Assembly (NCBI GenBank): GCA_028704125.1
Contig: JAQVLM010000107.1
Location: 1-8,699 of the forward strand
Length of the DNA stretch: 8,699 nt
Direction: 5' to 3'
Source: Opitutales bacterium
GTDB lineage: Bacteria; Verrucomicrobiota; Verrucomicrobiia; Opitutales; JAFGAQ01
Shown: positions 1 through 6,090 of the stretch, piece after piece
Position numbering within the stretch: the first letter of the stretch is position 1
Layout: every line of letters starts with the position of its first letter
Made by a program: the position numbers and the translations under genes
The notes under the pieces: model-generated
Seen by the model: only the letters and a program-made list of their open reading frames with translations
The model's database searches: none
Told to the model about the DNA's origin: nothing

Positions 1-343
1 GCTTCCCCTCCAAATGCGCTCGTCTACCTTAATCAATCCATAAACACCGTATACTATGAGCTTTTTTTTCACGCTCATGCGCACCATCCTGTTGCTTCAC
101 CTCTTGACCTATACTCTGCTCAACCTGTTGCGCAAAATCCTGTGTCGCTATGCGCCCGGTCTCCCGGATCTCGGGAATCAGAAAAGACTCAAGCATGTTC
201 ACATCCAAGCCCTTTCCTCCTCCAGCAGGGTCGGTTAAATCCAATATCCTGACAAACTGCTCATACAGTTCGGGACGTCCTATAAGACGTGCGGTGAAGT
301 CTTCCATTTGCTCACGTGTGACTCTTTTCTTGTTTGCCATCAC
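1..343 (-). mobile_element. 5' part of a probable insertion-sequence transposase gene, cut by the window edge
   Basis: The minus-strand frame that starts at 343 loses sense after residue 94, at a run of eight A (plus-strand T at 62-69). Reading on in the other frame gives LIVYGVYGLIKVDERIW and stays open to base 1. A 'lysine-rich, then VYG-x-I-x-V-x-E-R-x-W-R' segment is, from memory, typical of the N-terminal region of ISKra4-like transposases. The join needs one A fewer (or two more) at the A8 run. This could be an inactivating indel, a sequencing error or slippage-based expression. No terminal inverted repeat could be identified in 344-482, and the catalytic region lies outside the window. 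Family assignment is by recollection and not searched. Confidence 0.5.
29..343 (-). CDS. Transposase N-terminal fragment (frame 0), 104 aa
   Basis: The open frame begins with GTG at 343 followed directly by ATG at 340, giving MMANKKRVTREQ. The first 94 residues are a soluble, charged, probably helical segment. They contain a 'RPELYEQFVRILDL' block (residues 23-36), a GGGKGLD loop (41-47) and 'LIPEIRETGR' (55-64), an arrangement like the N-terminal region of some IS transposases. The last 10 residues (AHSIRCLWID) are most likely out of frame, because the alternative frame downstream of the A8 run gives a far more protein-like sequence. No ribosome binding site is seen upstream. A TATACT hexamer at 350-345 touches the start, so an internal ATG at 307 could be the real start. 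If the frame change is not real biology, this is one intact transposase reading off the left edge. Confidence 0.5.
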   Translation of the reverse strand: MMANKKRVTREQMEDFTARLIGRPELYEQFVRILDLTDPAGGGKGLDVNMLESFLIPEIRETGRIATQDFAQQVEQSIGQEVKQQDGAHEREKKAHSIRCLWID

Positions 344-482
344 AAGTATAAAGCATATTTCGCTTTGCTTGTACAGTGAGACTATGTCCCAATAAGAAGA
401 TTCTCGCTTTCCCCGTAGTTCTGATCACACCCGATTTCAGCTTTTCTTTAATAAGGTTCTGGATGTTGGTATGCATGGATTT
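344..482. other. Intergenic spacer between transposase fragment and hypothetical envelope gene
   Basis: These 139 bases hold no convincing ORF. They probably include the left end of the insertion sequence and the 3' flank of the gene that stops at 483. I could not identify a terminal inverted repeat or a target-site duplication, since the other end of the element is outside the window. No hairpin with a T-tract was found. Confidence 0.4.
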
Positions 483-1397
483 TTAGAATAGGGTGAAATC
501 GGAGGATGGCACGATAGGCGGGGGCTCGTTCAAATTGGTGGGAACAAACACGGAGGAATCGAATTGAACCCTCATGGCGGCTGCCTGAATGTCGATCCGG
601 GTTTTGTCCCGTTTGCTCATGTCACGGTAGTCCATTGTTCTGGGAATGTATTGTTCCTGGACTTTTTTCAGGCTCACCAGTTCGATGGAGCGGAGGATGC
701 TTCCATCGTCTGCCAGCCATTCGCTCTGCAGCAGACCTTTGAACTCGTCGTCGAATGCCACCCGGACGGAGGGCATAACGCACACTCCGCCGCCATCTGC
801 CGGTGGCGAGAGGAGAAAGGATTGGGCTGGGCGGGCCTTGACTTGGGATGGGCCTTCGTAATGGCTGTTTTCCCAGTATAGGAAGGGCATCAGCATATCG
901 CTTACCGTGACCGACATTTCCTCAATCAAGGGCTTGGACCAATGCTCCGGATCAAGCGATACGGGTTCACCGGATTCATCGATGGTCCAAACTTCGGGAT
1001 AGGGGCCGCGTATGAAGAGAAAACGCGCAATCGGCAGGAAGTTCCGGGGACTTTCTGGATCCCTCTTTTCAAGGTGAACCCGTTGGTAATGGGTGCGTGT
1101 GACCGGATCAAATAGGCCCCATAGGGTTCCGTAGGCTTCGATGGTTTTTTTCCGGTAAGGGTAGTGCCTCACCCGGAAGCGGAAGCAATAGTCGTCGGGG
1201 TAGGAATAGGAACGGAAGGATTCGAGTAACGCCTTGGCGTCTTCGTCGCTGAGCGCGGATGCCTCCGGCATGTCCAGCCGGTTTCTGGGCTGCGAATACA
1301 GTGGATCGATCAGGTTCAGAATTCCCAAACCCAACACAAGCAAAGCCAGCCCTTTGAAGGATGGACGGAATTCGAAGGTATTCAGGCTTCCTTTCAT
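483..1397 (-). CDS. Hypothetical membrane-anchored or exported protein, possibly LolA-like fold, 304 aa
   Basis: I do not recognise a named family. The N-terminus has basic residues followed by a single hydrophobic stretch (about 14-32) without a clear signal-peptidase site, so it may be a signal peptide or an uncleaved anchor. The remaining 270 residues are soluble and rich in aromatic and beta-type segments (for example YCFRFRVRHYPYRKK, 70-84). The C-terminal part, with 'RTMDYRDMSKRDKTRIDI' (253-270) and then 'MRVQFDSSVFVPTNL' (275-289), resembles the end of LolA/outer-membrane lipoprotein-sorting-type proteins, where a charged strand is followed by an 'F-x-P-x-x-L' close. That would suggest a periplasmic lipid- or lipoprotein-binding role, but this is inference. 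It lies 141 bases downstream of secG on the same strand. ATG at 1397 has no Shine-Dalgarno sequence. Gene reality is well supported by length and composition; the function is not. Confidence 0.75.
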   Translation of the reverse strand: MKGSLNTFEFRPSFKGLALLVLGLGILNLIDPLYSQPRNRLDMPEASALSDEDAKALLESFRSYSYPDDYCFRFRVRHYPYRKKTIEAYGTLWGLFDPVTRTHYQRVHLEKRDPESPRNFLPIARFLFIRGPYPEVWTIDESGEPVSLDPEHWSKPLIEEMSVTVSDMLMPFLYWENSHYEGPSQVKARPAQSFLLSPPADGGGVCVMPSVRVAFDDEFKGLLQSEWLADDGSILRSIELVSLKKVQEQYIPRTMDYRDMSKRDKTRIDIQAAAMRVQFDSSVFVPTNLNEPPPIVPSSDFTLF

Positions 1398-1501
1398 GAC
1401 GGTTTTTGCAGTGGTCTTGGGGAAGCGATCAATCGAATACGGAGATCCTGAAGACAGCCGCCCGGATTCGGTTCATTGAGCCCGTTTGGCTGGAAGGGGC
1501 G

Positions 1502-1522
1502 GGAGGTTTTTTGAAGACCTCC
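1502..1522 (-). other. Small hairpin just downstream of secG
   Basis: A 6-bp perfect dyad, GGAGGT at 1502-1507 and ACCTCC at 1517-1522, encloses a 9-base loop. It lies 17 bases beyond the secG stop codon in the minus direction. The sequence after it on the minus strand is C-rich and has no U-tract, so it is not a canonical intrinsic terminator. It could be a processing or stability hairpin, or chance. Confidence 0.25.
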
Positions 1523-1538
1523 GGGGGCGGACGTGGGA

Positions 1539-1970
1539 TTACTCGTCGAGAAGGGAATCAACCGAAACCGGTTCGCCGCTTTCTGCACCCGGAACCTGAA
1601 TGGGCTCGGCTGCGGCCGGTTCTGCGACTTCGGAGTCCACCTTGCTTTCTTCAGCCGAAGGGGTGACCATGCGCGATGCAATGTTTCCCAATTCGGTTTC
1701 GGACGGTGCCGATGCTGAGAACGATGGGTCTGCAAGGTGCCCAAGGTAGAGACCGAAGGCGATCACGAAGAAACCGATGATGCAGTAGATCGTTGTACGG
1801 GTCAGGATGTTAACGGTGTTGCCGCCGAACGCCTGTTCAACTGCTCCTCCACCCAATGCTGATCCCATGCCAGCGTTTGCATTCGGCTTTTGCATGAGAA
1901 TGATCAAAACGACGAAAGCACTCAGAACGATGAGCAGCAGCGTGAAAAATGTGATCAGGAATGTAGCCAT
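1539..1970 (-). CDS. secG: SecG, protein-export translocon subunit
   Basis: SecG is the small non-essential partner of SecYE in the inner-membrane Sec channel and assists SecA-driven export. The protein has 143 residues. The first membrane segment is at about 4-26, the conserved SecG loop at 25-58 contains LMQKPNANAGMGSALGGG, and a second membrane segment lies at about 60-79. The block running from LMQ through the glycine-rich loop to the NILTRTT stretch is diagnostic of the family. After the second membrane segment comes an acidic, Ala/Pro/Glu-rich tail (about 80-143), longer than in E. coli SecG (about 110 residues in total) and probably disordered. The ATG at 1970 sits right before the first membrane segment, with no Shine-Dalgarno sequence. 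Its neighbours are dapL upstream and the LolA-like hypothetical gene downstream. A perfect TTGACA lies 58 bases upstream of the start. Confidence 0.96.
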   Translation of the reverse strand: MATFLITFFTLLLIVLSAFVVLIILMQKPNANAGMGSALGGGAVEQAFGGNTVNILTRTTIYCIIGFFVIAFGLYLGHLADPSFSASAPSETELGNIASRMVTPSAEESKVDSEVAEPAAAEPIQVPGAESGEPVSVDSLLDE

Positions 1971-2004
1971 GAAAAATACTAGTGGATTGAGCTAAAAATT
2001 AGGA

Positions 2005-2033
2005 AGGAAACCAGAGCGAATGCCTCGTGTCAA
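2005..2033 (-). promoter_or_regulatory. Possible sigma70-type promoter for secG
   Basis: The minus strand carries a perfect -35 hexamer TTGACA (2033-2028). At the ideal 17-base spacing follows TTTCCT (2010-2005), which matches the -10 consensus in only 3 of 6 positions. The predicted transcript would have a leader of about 30 bases. The -35 is strong and the -10 is poor. The position in the 138-base gap between dapL and secG supports independent transcription of secG. Confidence 0.3.
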
Positions 2034-2108
2034 GGAAGCAAACGCATCGGATTGCATTTCGAATGGTTTCGCGCCATCGGGCGTTGTTTAGCCACAGATG
2101 GGGTGAAA

Positions 2109-3353
2109 CTAGAATTCGAAGGTGTACTGCCCCAGACGGCGCCCGAGTTCCTGGAGGACCCGGCGTTCATTTTCCTCTCCTTGTGCGTCAAATGTAACTG
2201 AAAACCGAACAAAGGCTCCCGCATCGTCCCAAGGTACGGTGCTGATGAGCATGTTGTGGATCAACCACTGGCTGAAGGCCTCAGCCGATGCAAATGACTC
2301 CGTGCCTTCTAGTCCGACCGCGCGTTTCGGAGCTTTCACGTAGAGGAAGAAACTGCCCTTTGGCTTGGTGGCCTGAAATCCGCAGCAGTTGAGTGCCTGT
2401 ATCAGATGGTCCATCCGCCTGGAGTATTTTGCCGAGATCCGCTCGGTGATCCAGGGATTGGTGAGGGCGGTTTCAGCTGCTTTCTGGATAGCCAGAAACT
2501 GTCCTGAATCGGTGTTATCTTTCACCATCGCGTATGCGCTGATGATTCCCGGGCAGCCGACGGCGAAGCCGATCCGCCAACCGGTCATATTGAAGGATTT
2601 GGATAGGGAGTGCAGTTCGATGCAGACTTCTTTGGCTCCTTCAATCTGAAGAATGGAAACTGGGGTTCCTTCGAAAATAAGGGAGGCGTAAGCGGCATCC
2701 TGAACAATGATCATCCCGTTGTCCTTTGCGAAATCCACCGCTTTTTCGAAGAAGCTCAGGGTGGCGGAAGCCCCCGTCGGGTTGTTGGGATAGTTCAATA
2801 CCAGCACCTTGGCCTTTTTGCGGATCTGCGACGGAATGCTGTCGAGATCGGGCAGAAAATGATTTTCGGGGGTCAGGGGAAGCTGGTAGACGGATCCGCC
2901 GAGATATTGGGCGTGGGTGCCGAAAATCGGATATCCCGGAGTGGTCATGATCGTCACATCACCGGGATTGATGAAACACGTCGGCAGGATCGAAAGCGCC
3001 GCTTTTGACCCGATGGAATGCAGGATTTCAGTGTCCGGCTGCAGCCCTTTAACTCCAAATACCTCATGCATGTAGCGGGCAGCGGCGAGGCGGAACGATT
3101 CATTCCCGTTGTCCGCATATCCCCGGTTGGATGGATCCGCAGCTGCTTCCTGAAGGGCCTGAACCACTTCGGGGAACGCCATTTCGTCGGGCTCGCCGAC
3201 TCCCATATCGATCAGCGGTGTCTCGGGATGCGCTTTGCGCGCGGCCCGTTTGGCCCGTTTGATCTTTTCAAACTTGTAAATTTCGGTCGATTTCCCGAAA
3301 GACTGCCCGCCAATGCGGTCCGCATACAGGTTCTGGATATATGGAGCTGTCAT
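2109..3353 (-). CDS. dapL: LL-diaminopimelate aminotransferase (DapL)
   Basis: DapL is a PLP-dependent fold-type I (class I/II) aminotransferase that converts tetrahydrodipicolinate and glutamate directly to LL-diaminopimelate and 2-oxoglutarate. It bypasses the acyl-DapD/DapC/DapE steps of lysine and peptidoglycan synthesis in the cytoplasm. The protein has 414 residues, the usual family length. Visible marks are the N-terminal 'YADRIGGQSFG...IYKFEKIKRAKRAA' stretch (10-38) and 'LIDMGVGEPDEM' (47-58), both characteristic of DapL. Other marks are YPNNPTG (188-194), D219/Y222 for cofactor contact, SLSKSFNMTGWRIGF (249-263) with the PLP lysine K252 and phosphate-binding R260, and R383 in VRFSV for the substrate carboxylate. 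The start at ATG 3353 keeps this conserved N-terminus; no Shine-Dalgarno sequence is present. malQ lies 91 bases upstream on the same strand. A misassigned related aminotransferase is possible but unlikely given the N-terminal motif. Confidence 0.93.
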   Translation of the reverse strand: MTAPYIQNLYADRIGGQSFGKSTEIYKFEKIKRAKRAARKAHPETPLIDMGVGEPDEMAFPEVVQALQEAAADPSNRGYADNGNESFRLAAARYMHEVFGVKGLQPDTEILHSIGSKAALSILPTCFINPGDVTIMTTPGYPIFGTHAQYLGGSVYQLPLTPENHFLPDLDSIPSQIRKKAKVLVLNYPNNPTGASATLSFFEKAVDFAKDNGMIIVQDAAYASLIFEGTPVSILQIEGAKEVCIELHSLSKSFNMTGWRIGFAVGCPGIISAYAMVKDNTDSGQFLAIQKAAETALTNPWITERISAKYSRRMDHLIQALNCCGFQATKPKGSFFLYVKAPKRAVGLEGTESFASAEAFSQWLIHNMLISTVPWDDAGAFVRFSVTFDAQGEENERRVLQELGRRLGQYTFEF

Positions 3354-3367
3354 CTGGACTTACTACT

Positions 3368-3397
3368 ATTGTGTCGTGAAAACCTAAATCAAATCAA
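3368..3397 (-). promoter_or_regulatory. Possible promoter for dapL
   Basis: On the minus strand TTGATT (3397-3392) is followed, after 18 bases, by CACAAT (3373-3368), which matches the -10 consensus in 4 of 6 positions. Transcription would start near 3361, giving a leader of only about 8 bases before the dapL ATG. That agrees with the missing Shine-Dalgarno sequence. The TTGATTTGATTT short repeat makes the exact -35 ambiguous. Confidence 0.3.
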
Positions 3398-3444
3398 ATG
3401 AGACGTTTTGCTGGAGGGGACACCTGCAATCATTCGCATTTCTG

Positions 3445-4959
3445 TCAGGAACGTCCGTAGAGGTTTGACAGTTCGCGAAGGTAGGAGGCGCTTTCTTTGT
3501 GGAAGTGATGGAGGTGGTGTTCGCGGCACCTCCATCGCCAGTTTCCGGTGGCAGTGCCGGGGGTGTTGAACCTCGCTTCCGTTCCCAGACTGAGGAAGTC
3601 TTGCAGGGGTACGACGCATAGACGGGCAACCGAGGACCACGCGGACCGGATGAGATCCCATGGTGCGGTGGACCCGTCCACCCGGAGGTAGCGTCGCATG
3701 TGATCCTGAGCTGCATGCCCGGAGCTCCGATACCAGCCGAGGCTGGTATCGTTGTCATGGGTTCCGGTGTACACCACTGAATTGGGAACAAGGTTATGGG
3801 GGAGGTAGAAGTTGTCGGATCCTCCTCCAAAGGCGAATTGAAGCACAGCGAGTCCGGGAAATCCGCTTTGATCTCTCAGTTCGGTCACTTCAGGAGTGAT
3901 CAGTCCGAGGTCCTCAAGGATCATGCAGGCATCGGGGATTTCGGATTTAAGCTTTTCGAAGAATGCCAAACCCGGTCCGCTTTCCCACTTTCCTTCCTTT
4001 GCGGATTTGGCCTTTTTTGGAATGCACCAATACGCTTCCATCGCCCTGAAGTGGTCCAATCGCACAATATCGAAGAGCGAGAGGCTATGACGGATACGGT
4101 CCATCCACCACGCGAAGCCGGTTTCGGATAGGTGTTTCCAGTCGTAAATCGGATTGCCCCAGAACTGGCCTTCGCTGTTGAAATAGTCGGGCGGGACTCC
4201 AGCGTAGCAGGACGGGCGCAGGTCTTTCCCCAGCCGGAACACTTCCGGGTTGCGCCACACATCGACACTGTCAGGTGCCACGTAAATCGGAATGTCTCCG
4301 ATGATCCGGATTCCCTTTTGGGCGGCTTCCTCCTTGAGCCGGTTCCATTGGGTGTAGAGGAGATACTGGAGGAAAGAAGCCTCTTTTTTTGTTTGGAGGA
4401 GGGCCGCGGGGAGCTTGATCTGAGAGGCGGTTTCGTAGTCTCTCCATTCCTTTCTCCATTCATACCACGGTTTGTTATCGGATACCTTTTTGAAGGTGGT
4501 GAAGAGGCTCCATGAGTCGACCCAGTGGCTGTGGTTTTTGAGAAAGGAGCGGAAGGGACGTTCATGGGCGGGGTCTTGAAGCCCTTTTTTGACCACTTTG
4601 GCACAGATCGACGCATGAATGGGCTTCAGGTAATCGAAATCCACCTTGTCCGGATCGCTCCGCATAAGGGGCCTCAAATCCTCGGGTGTGAGGTATCCAC
4701 AATAGAAGAACTCCTCCCATGCGAGGAGGAGGGGGTTTAGCGCATGACTCGAATAAGCTTGGTAGGGGGAATCTCCGAATCCGGTTGGTCCGAGTGGTAA
4801 AACCTGCCAGTATTTCAAACCGCATGCGGTCATCCAATCCAGAAAGCGGTGGGCGGCCTGGCCGATATCTCCGGTTCCGAAGTCTCCCGGAAGTGAGGTC
4901 GGATGCAGGAGAACCCCGCAGGATCGGGTTTTCAGCCAGTCAAACAAGGGCGTGTTCAT
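3445..4959 (-). CDS. malQ: 4-alpha-glucanotransferase (amylomaltase, GH77)
   Basis: MalQ transfers alpha-1,4-glucan segments between maltodextrins (disproportionation) in glycogen/maltodextrin turnover in the cytoplasm. The protein has 504 residues, normal for bacterial short-type amylomaltase. Conserved blocks in order are LLHPTSLPGDFGTGDIG (17-33), PLGPTGFGDSPYQAYSSHA (55-73), GDIPIYVAPDSVDVW (221-235) and FNSEGQFWGNPIYDW (260-274). RLDHFRAMEAYW (300-311) carries the nucleophile D302, EDLG (349-352) the acid/base E349, and TGTHDND (398-404) the third carboxylate D402. The end has NTPGTATGNWRWR (465-477). The catalytic spacing agrees with Thermus amylomaltase (D293, E340, D395). The frame is open upstream to ATG 5094, but the extra 45 residues look non-coding. 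ATG 4959 gives MNTPLFDWLK just before the first conserved block, so I chose it. There is no clear Shine-Dalgarno sequence. No glycogen genes adjoin it. Confidence 0.95.
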   Translation of the reverse strand: MNTPLFDWLKTRSCGVLLHPTSLPGDFGTGDIGQAAHRFLDWMTACGLKYWQVLPLGPTGFGDSPYQAYSSHALNPLLLAWEEFFYCGYLTPEDLRPLMRSDPDKVDFDYLKPIHASICAKVVKKGLQDPAHERPFRSFLKNHSHWVDSWSLFTTFKKVSDNKPWYEWRKEWRDYETASQIKLPAALLQTKKEASFLQYLLYTQWNRLKEEAAQKGIRIIGDIPIYVAPDSVDVWRNPEVFRLGKDLRPSCYAGVPPDYFNSEGQFWGNPIYDWKHLSETGFAWWMDRIRHSLSLFDIVRLDHFRAMEAYWCIPKKAKSAKEGKWESGPGLAFFEKLKSEIPDACMILEDLGLITPEVTELRDQSGFPGLAVLQFAFGGGSDNFYLPHNLVPNSVVYTGTHDNDTSLGWYRSSGHAAQDHMRRYLRVDGSTAPWDLIRSAWSSVARLCVVPLQDFLSLGTEARFNTPGTATGNWRWRCREHHLHHFHKESASYLRELSNLYGRS

Positions 4960-5307
4960 GTGTGAATGTTGATCAGGAGTCGAAAATGTGGCAGTTGCGG
5001 TTGTTCGCAACTCACCCCTTGCCCGGACGGTCGAAGGGACCGGAAACTCTTGTCCGGAATTCGGGAGGCTCAAGATGGTGCAGCAGCATGCCAATTGGCA
5101 AGAACAGAAAACGTCGGGTCAGGTAAAGAAATCGGTTTTCCAGGTATCCGTTATTGTGGGCATCGGATGGGGGAGTGATCTGGCCCGGGATTTGCTTCCA
5201 TTTATTGGATCGAACCAAGGGGAAGAGTTTGCCTCCCGTCCACCCATGGAACGGGCCGGCGCTAATCCGAGTCTTATATCCAGTATCACAAGCCCATCCA
5301 ATCAGCC
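4960..5307. other. Divergent intergenic region between malQ and an unknown plus-strand gene
   Basis: These 348 bases separate two divergent genes and should hold both promoters. Frames that cross the region give no protein-like sequence. Visible structures are a perfect dyad at 4994-5011, a 5-bp dyad CCGGA/TCCGG at 5040-5057, a 10-bp palindrome GCCAATTGGC at 5090-5099, and an AT-rich TTATAT at 5274-5279 about 30 bases before the plus-strand ATG. I could not pair the last with a good -35. No terminator or RNA gene is recognised. Confidence 0.5.
4994..5011. promoter_or_regulatory. Perfect inverted repeat upstream of malQ, possible operator
   Basis: GTTGCG at 4994-4999 and CGCAAC at 5006-5011 form a perfect 6+6 inverted repeat around a 6-base centre. 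It starts 35 bases upstream of the malQ ATG, where a repressor or activator site could sit. It could also fold as a hairpin in the malQ leader. No regulator gene is in the window to link it to, and a 6-bp dyad can arise by chance. Confidence 0.25.
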
Positions 5308-5844
5308 ATGGATCCCATCCTTTCATCTATTGTAATGCAAGCCGGCCGTCATCTCGTCGGAAACCTGATGGGAGCGGATCGCAGTCAGCCGGTTCGGGCG
5401 CAGGATTCCGAGGCGCGGATGGCTCGATTTGAAGAACGTCTGGAGCGTGCGATGGATCCGGTGAAAGCGGACCTAAAGGGTTTTCTGGAGTCAAACCGGG
5501 TGGGTTCGATTCATGGTTTGGAGGCGCTGGAATCGCGATTGATGGACGGATTGGCGCACTCGAAGGAAGTGACGTCGGTTGATCTGGAAAGGGGAGTGCC
5601 CTCCCAATGGGATTTGGTCAGCGAGTCTGGAATGTTGCGTCTGGAGAACGATCGGGGCGACAGTATTGAACTGGACCCGGATAGTGCTTTGGGAATGGGT
5701 GCGCGGCGATTGATGCAGGTCAGGCAATTGCTGGATCAGTCCAGGGAGGCTCCGGGATTGCCCTTGGGTTCGCTTCTCGATTCAATGTCGGCAGCACCCC
5801 AAACGGTTGAGACCGATACTGCATGGAGGATGGAAATCCGGTGA
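5308..5844 (+). CDS. Hypothetical protein, 178 aa
   Basis: I do not recognise this protein. It is soluble and charged, with no membrane segment beyond a weakly hydrophobic start (MDPILSSIVMQAGRHLVGNLMG). Residues about 35-90 look like amphipathic helices (ARMARFEERLERAMDPVKADL), possibly a coiled coil. A beta-like middle part follows (WDLVSESGMLRLENDRGDSIELD, 101-123), then another helix (ALGMGARRLMQVRQLLDQSRE, 127-147). Codon usage and amino-acid composition look like a real gene. ATG 5308 is the first start; ATG 5335 (M10) is an alternative, and neither has a Shine-Dalgarno sequence. Its stop overlaps a possible GTG start of a small downstream gene (GTGA), suggesting translational coupling. 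It diverges from malQ and lies upstream of carA, but neither neighbour indicates its job. Confidence 0.65.
   Translation: MDPILSSIVMQAGRHLVGNLMGADRSQPVRAQDSEARMARFEERLERAMDPVKADLKGFLESNRVGSIHGLEALESRLMDGLAHSKEVTSVDLERGVPSQWDLVSESGMLRLENDRGDSIELDPDSALGMGARRLMQVRQLLDQSREAPGLPLGSLLDSMSAAPQTVETDTAWRMEIR
5825..5830 (+). promoter_or_regulatory. Ribosome binding site GGAGGA for the overlapping small ORF
   Basis: GGAGGA lies inside the last codons of the preceding 178-residue gene, 10 bases before GTG 5841. It is the strongest Shine-Dalgarno-like sequence found before any start examined here, and it argues for GTG 5841 over ATG 5823, which it overlaps. Confidence 0.4.
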
Positions 5845-6041
5845 CTCTGGAATTGCGGGTCTTTGGTTCATCGCGAGTCAACGGATTTCGCAAGTCCCAA
5901 GGCGCGCGGTCGATTCTTTGGCGTAATTGCATGATGCGTGCTTCGATCGCTCCGAGTGGTGGCGTGGATATAAATGACAACGGCGATTGGGAATCCGTGT
6001 CGATTGACCATGATCCAAAGGAAAACTGCGTTCACTCTTGA
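5841..6041 (+). CDS. Possible small coupled protein, 66 aa, unknown
   Basis: The GTG start overlaps the TGA stop of the upstream gene (GTGA), a common arrangement for translationally coupled genes. A GGAGGA sequence lies 10 bases upstream. The product starts MTLELRVFGSSRVNGF, contains GGVDINDNGDWESVSIDHD (40-58) and ends ENCVHS, with cysteines at 30 and 63. It has no membrane segment, and I recognise no family. The frame is also open from ATG 5823, which would add six residues. Codon choice is unremarkable. It stops 49 bases before carA. If not real, the stretch 5845-6090 is simply the carA leader, in which I saw no terminator or convincing promoter. Confidence 0.4.
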   Translation: MTLELRVFGSSRVNGFRKSQGARSILWRNCMMRASIAPSGGVDINDNGDWESVSIDHDPKENCVHS

Positions 6042-6078
6042 CGTGAGGTGTGGGGCGTTCATCTTTTGCGAAAATCCT

Positions 6079-6083
6079 GGAGA
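6079..6083 (+). promoter_or_regulatory. Ribosome binding site GGAGA of carA
   Basis: GGAGA lies 7 bases before ATG 6091 and 4 bases before ATG 6088. The spacing slightly favours 6091 as the carA start and clearly excludes the upstream in-frame ATG at 5974. Confidence 0.55.
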
Positions 6084-6090
6084 AATTATG

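Noticed and set aside
345..350. TATACT -10-like hexamer before the transposase start (minus strand)
   Set aside because: It ends one base from the GTG start, so its transcript would begin inside the ORF; it is usable only if translation starts at an internal ATG such as 307.
1502..1522. Intrinsic terminator after secG
   Set aside because: The stem is only 6 bp and no U-tract follows on the minus strand; kept only as a small hairpin.
3391..3400. AAATC short tandem repeat in the malQ-dapL gap
   Set aside because: Only about two units, most likely chance or part of a -35 region; no array structure.
3921..4616. 231-codon ORF overlapping malQ on the same strand
   Set aside because: It lies wholly inside the certain GH77 catalytic region and is rich in Ser/Pro/Arg, as out-of-frame reading gives.
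4960..5094. 45-residue N-terminal extension of MalQ from ATG 5094
   Set aside because: The extension is low in hydrophobic core residues, looks unlike a signal peptide and precedes a family that starts within about 15 residues of the first conserved block; ATG 4959 fits.
5012..5326. Minus-strand ORF of 104 codons in the malQ upstream region
   Set aside because: It covers the divergent promoter region and the start of a better plus-strand gene, and its sequence has no protein-like pattern.
5974..6087. 38-residue extension of CarA from ATG 5974
   Set aside because: CarA normally starts right before the 'ALLxLEDG'-type strand, and the GGAGA ribosome binding site points to 6088/6091.
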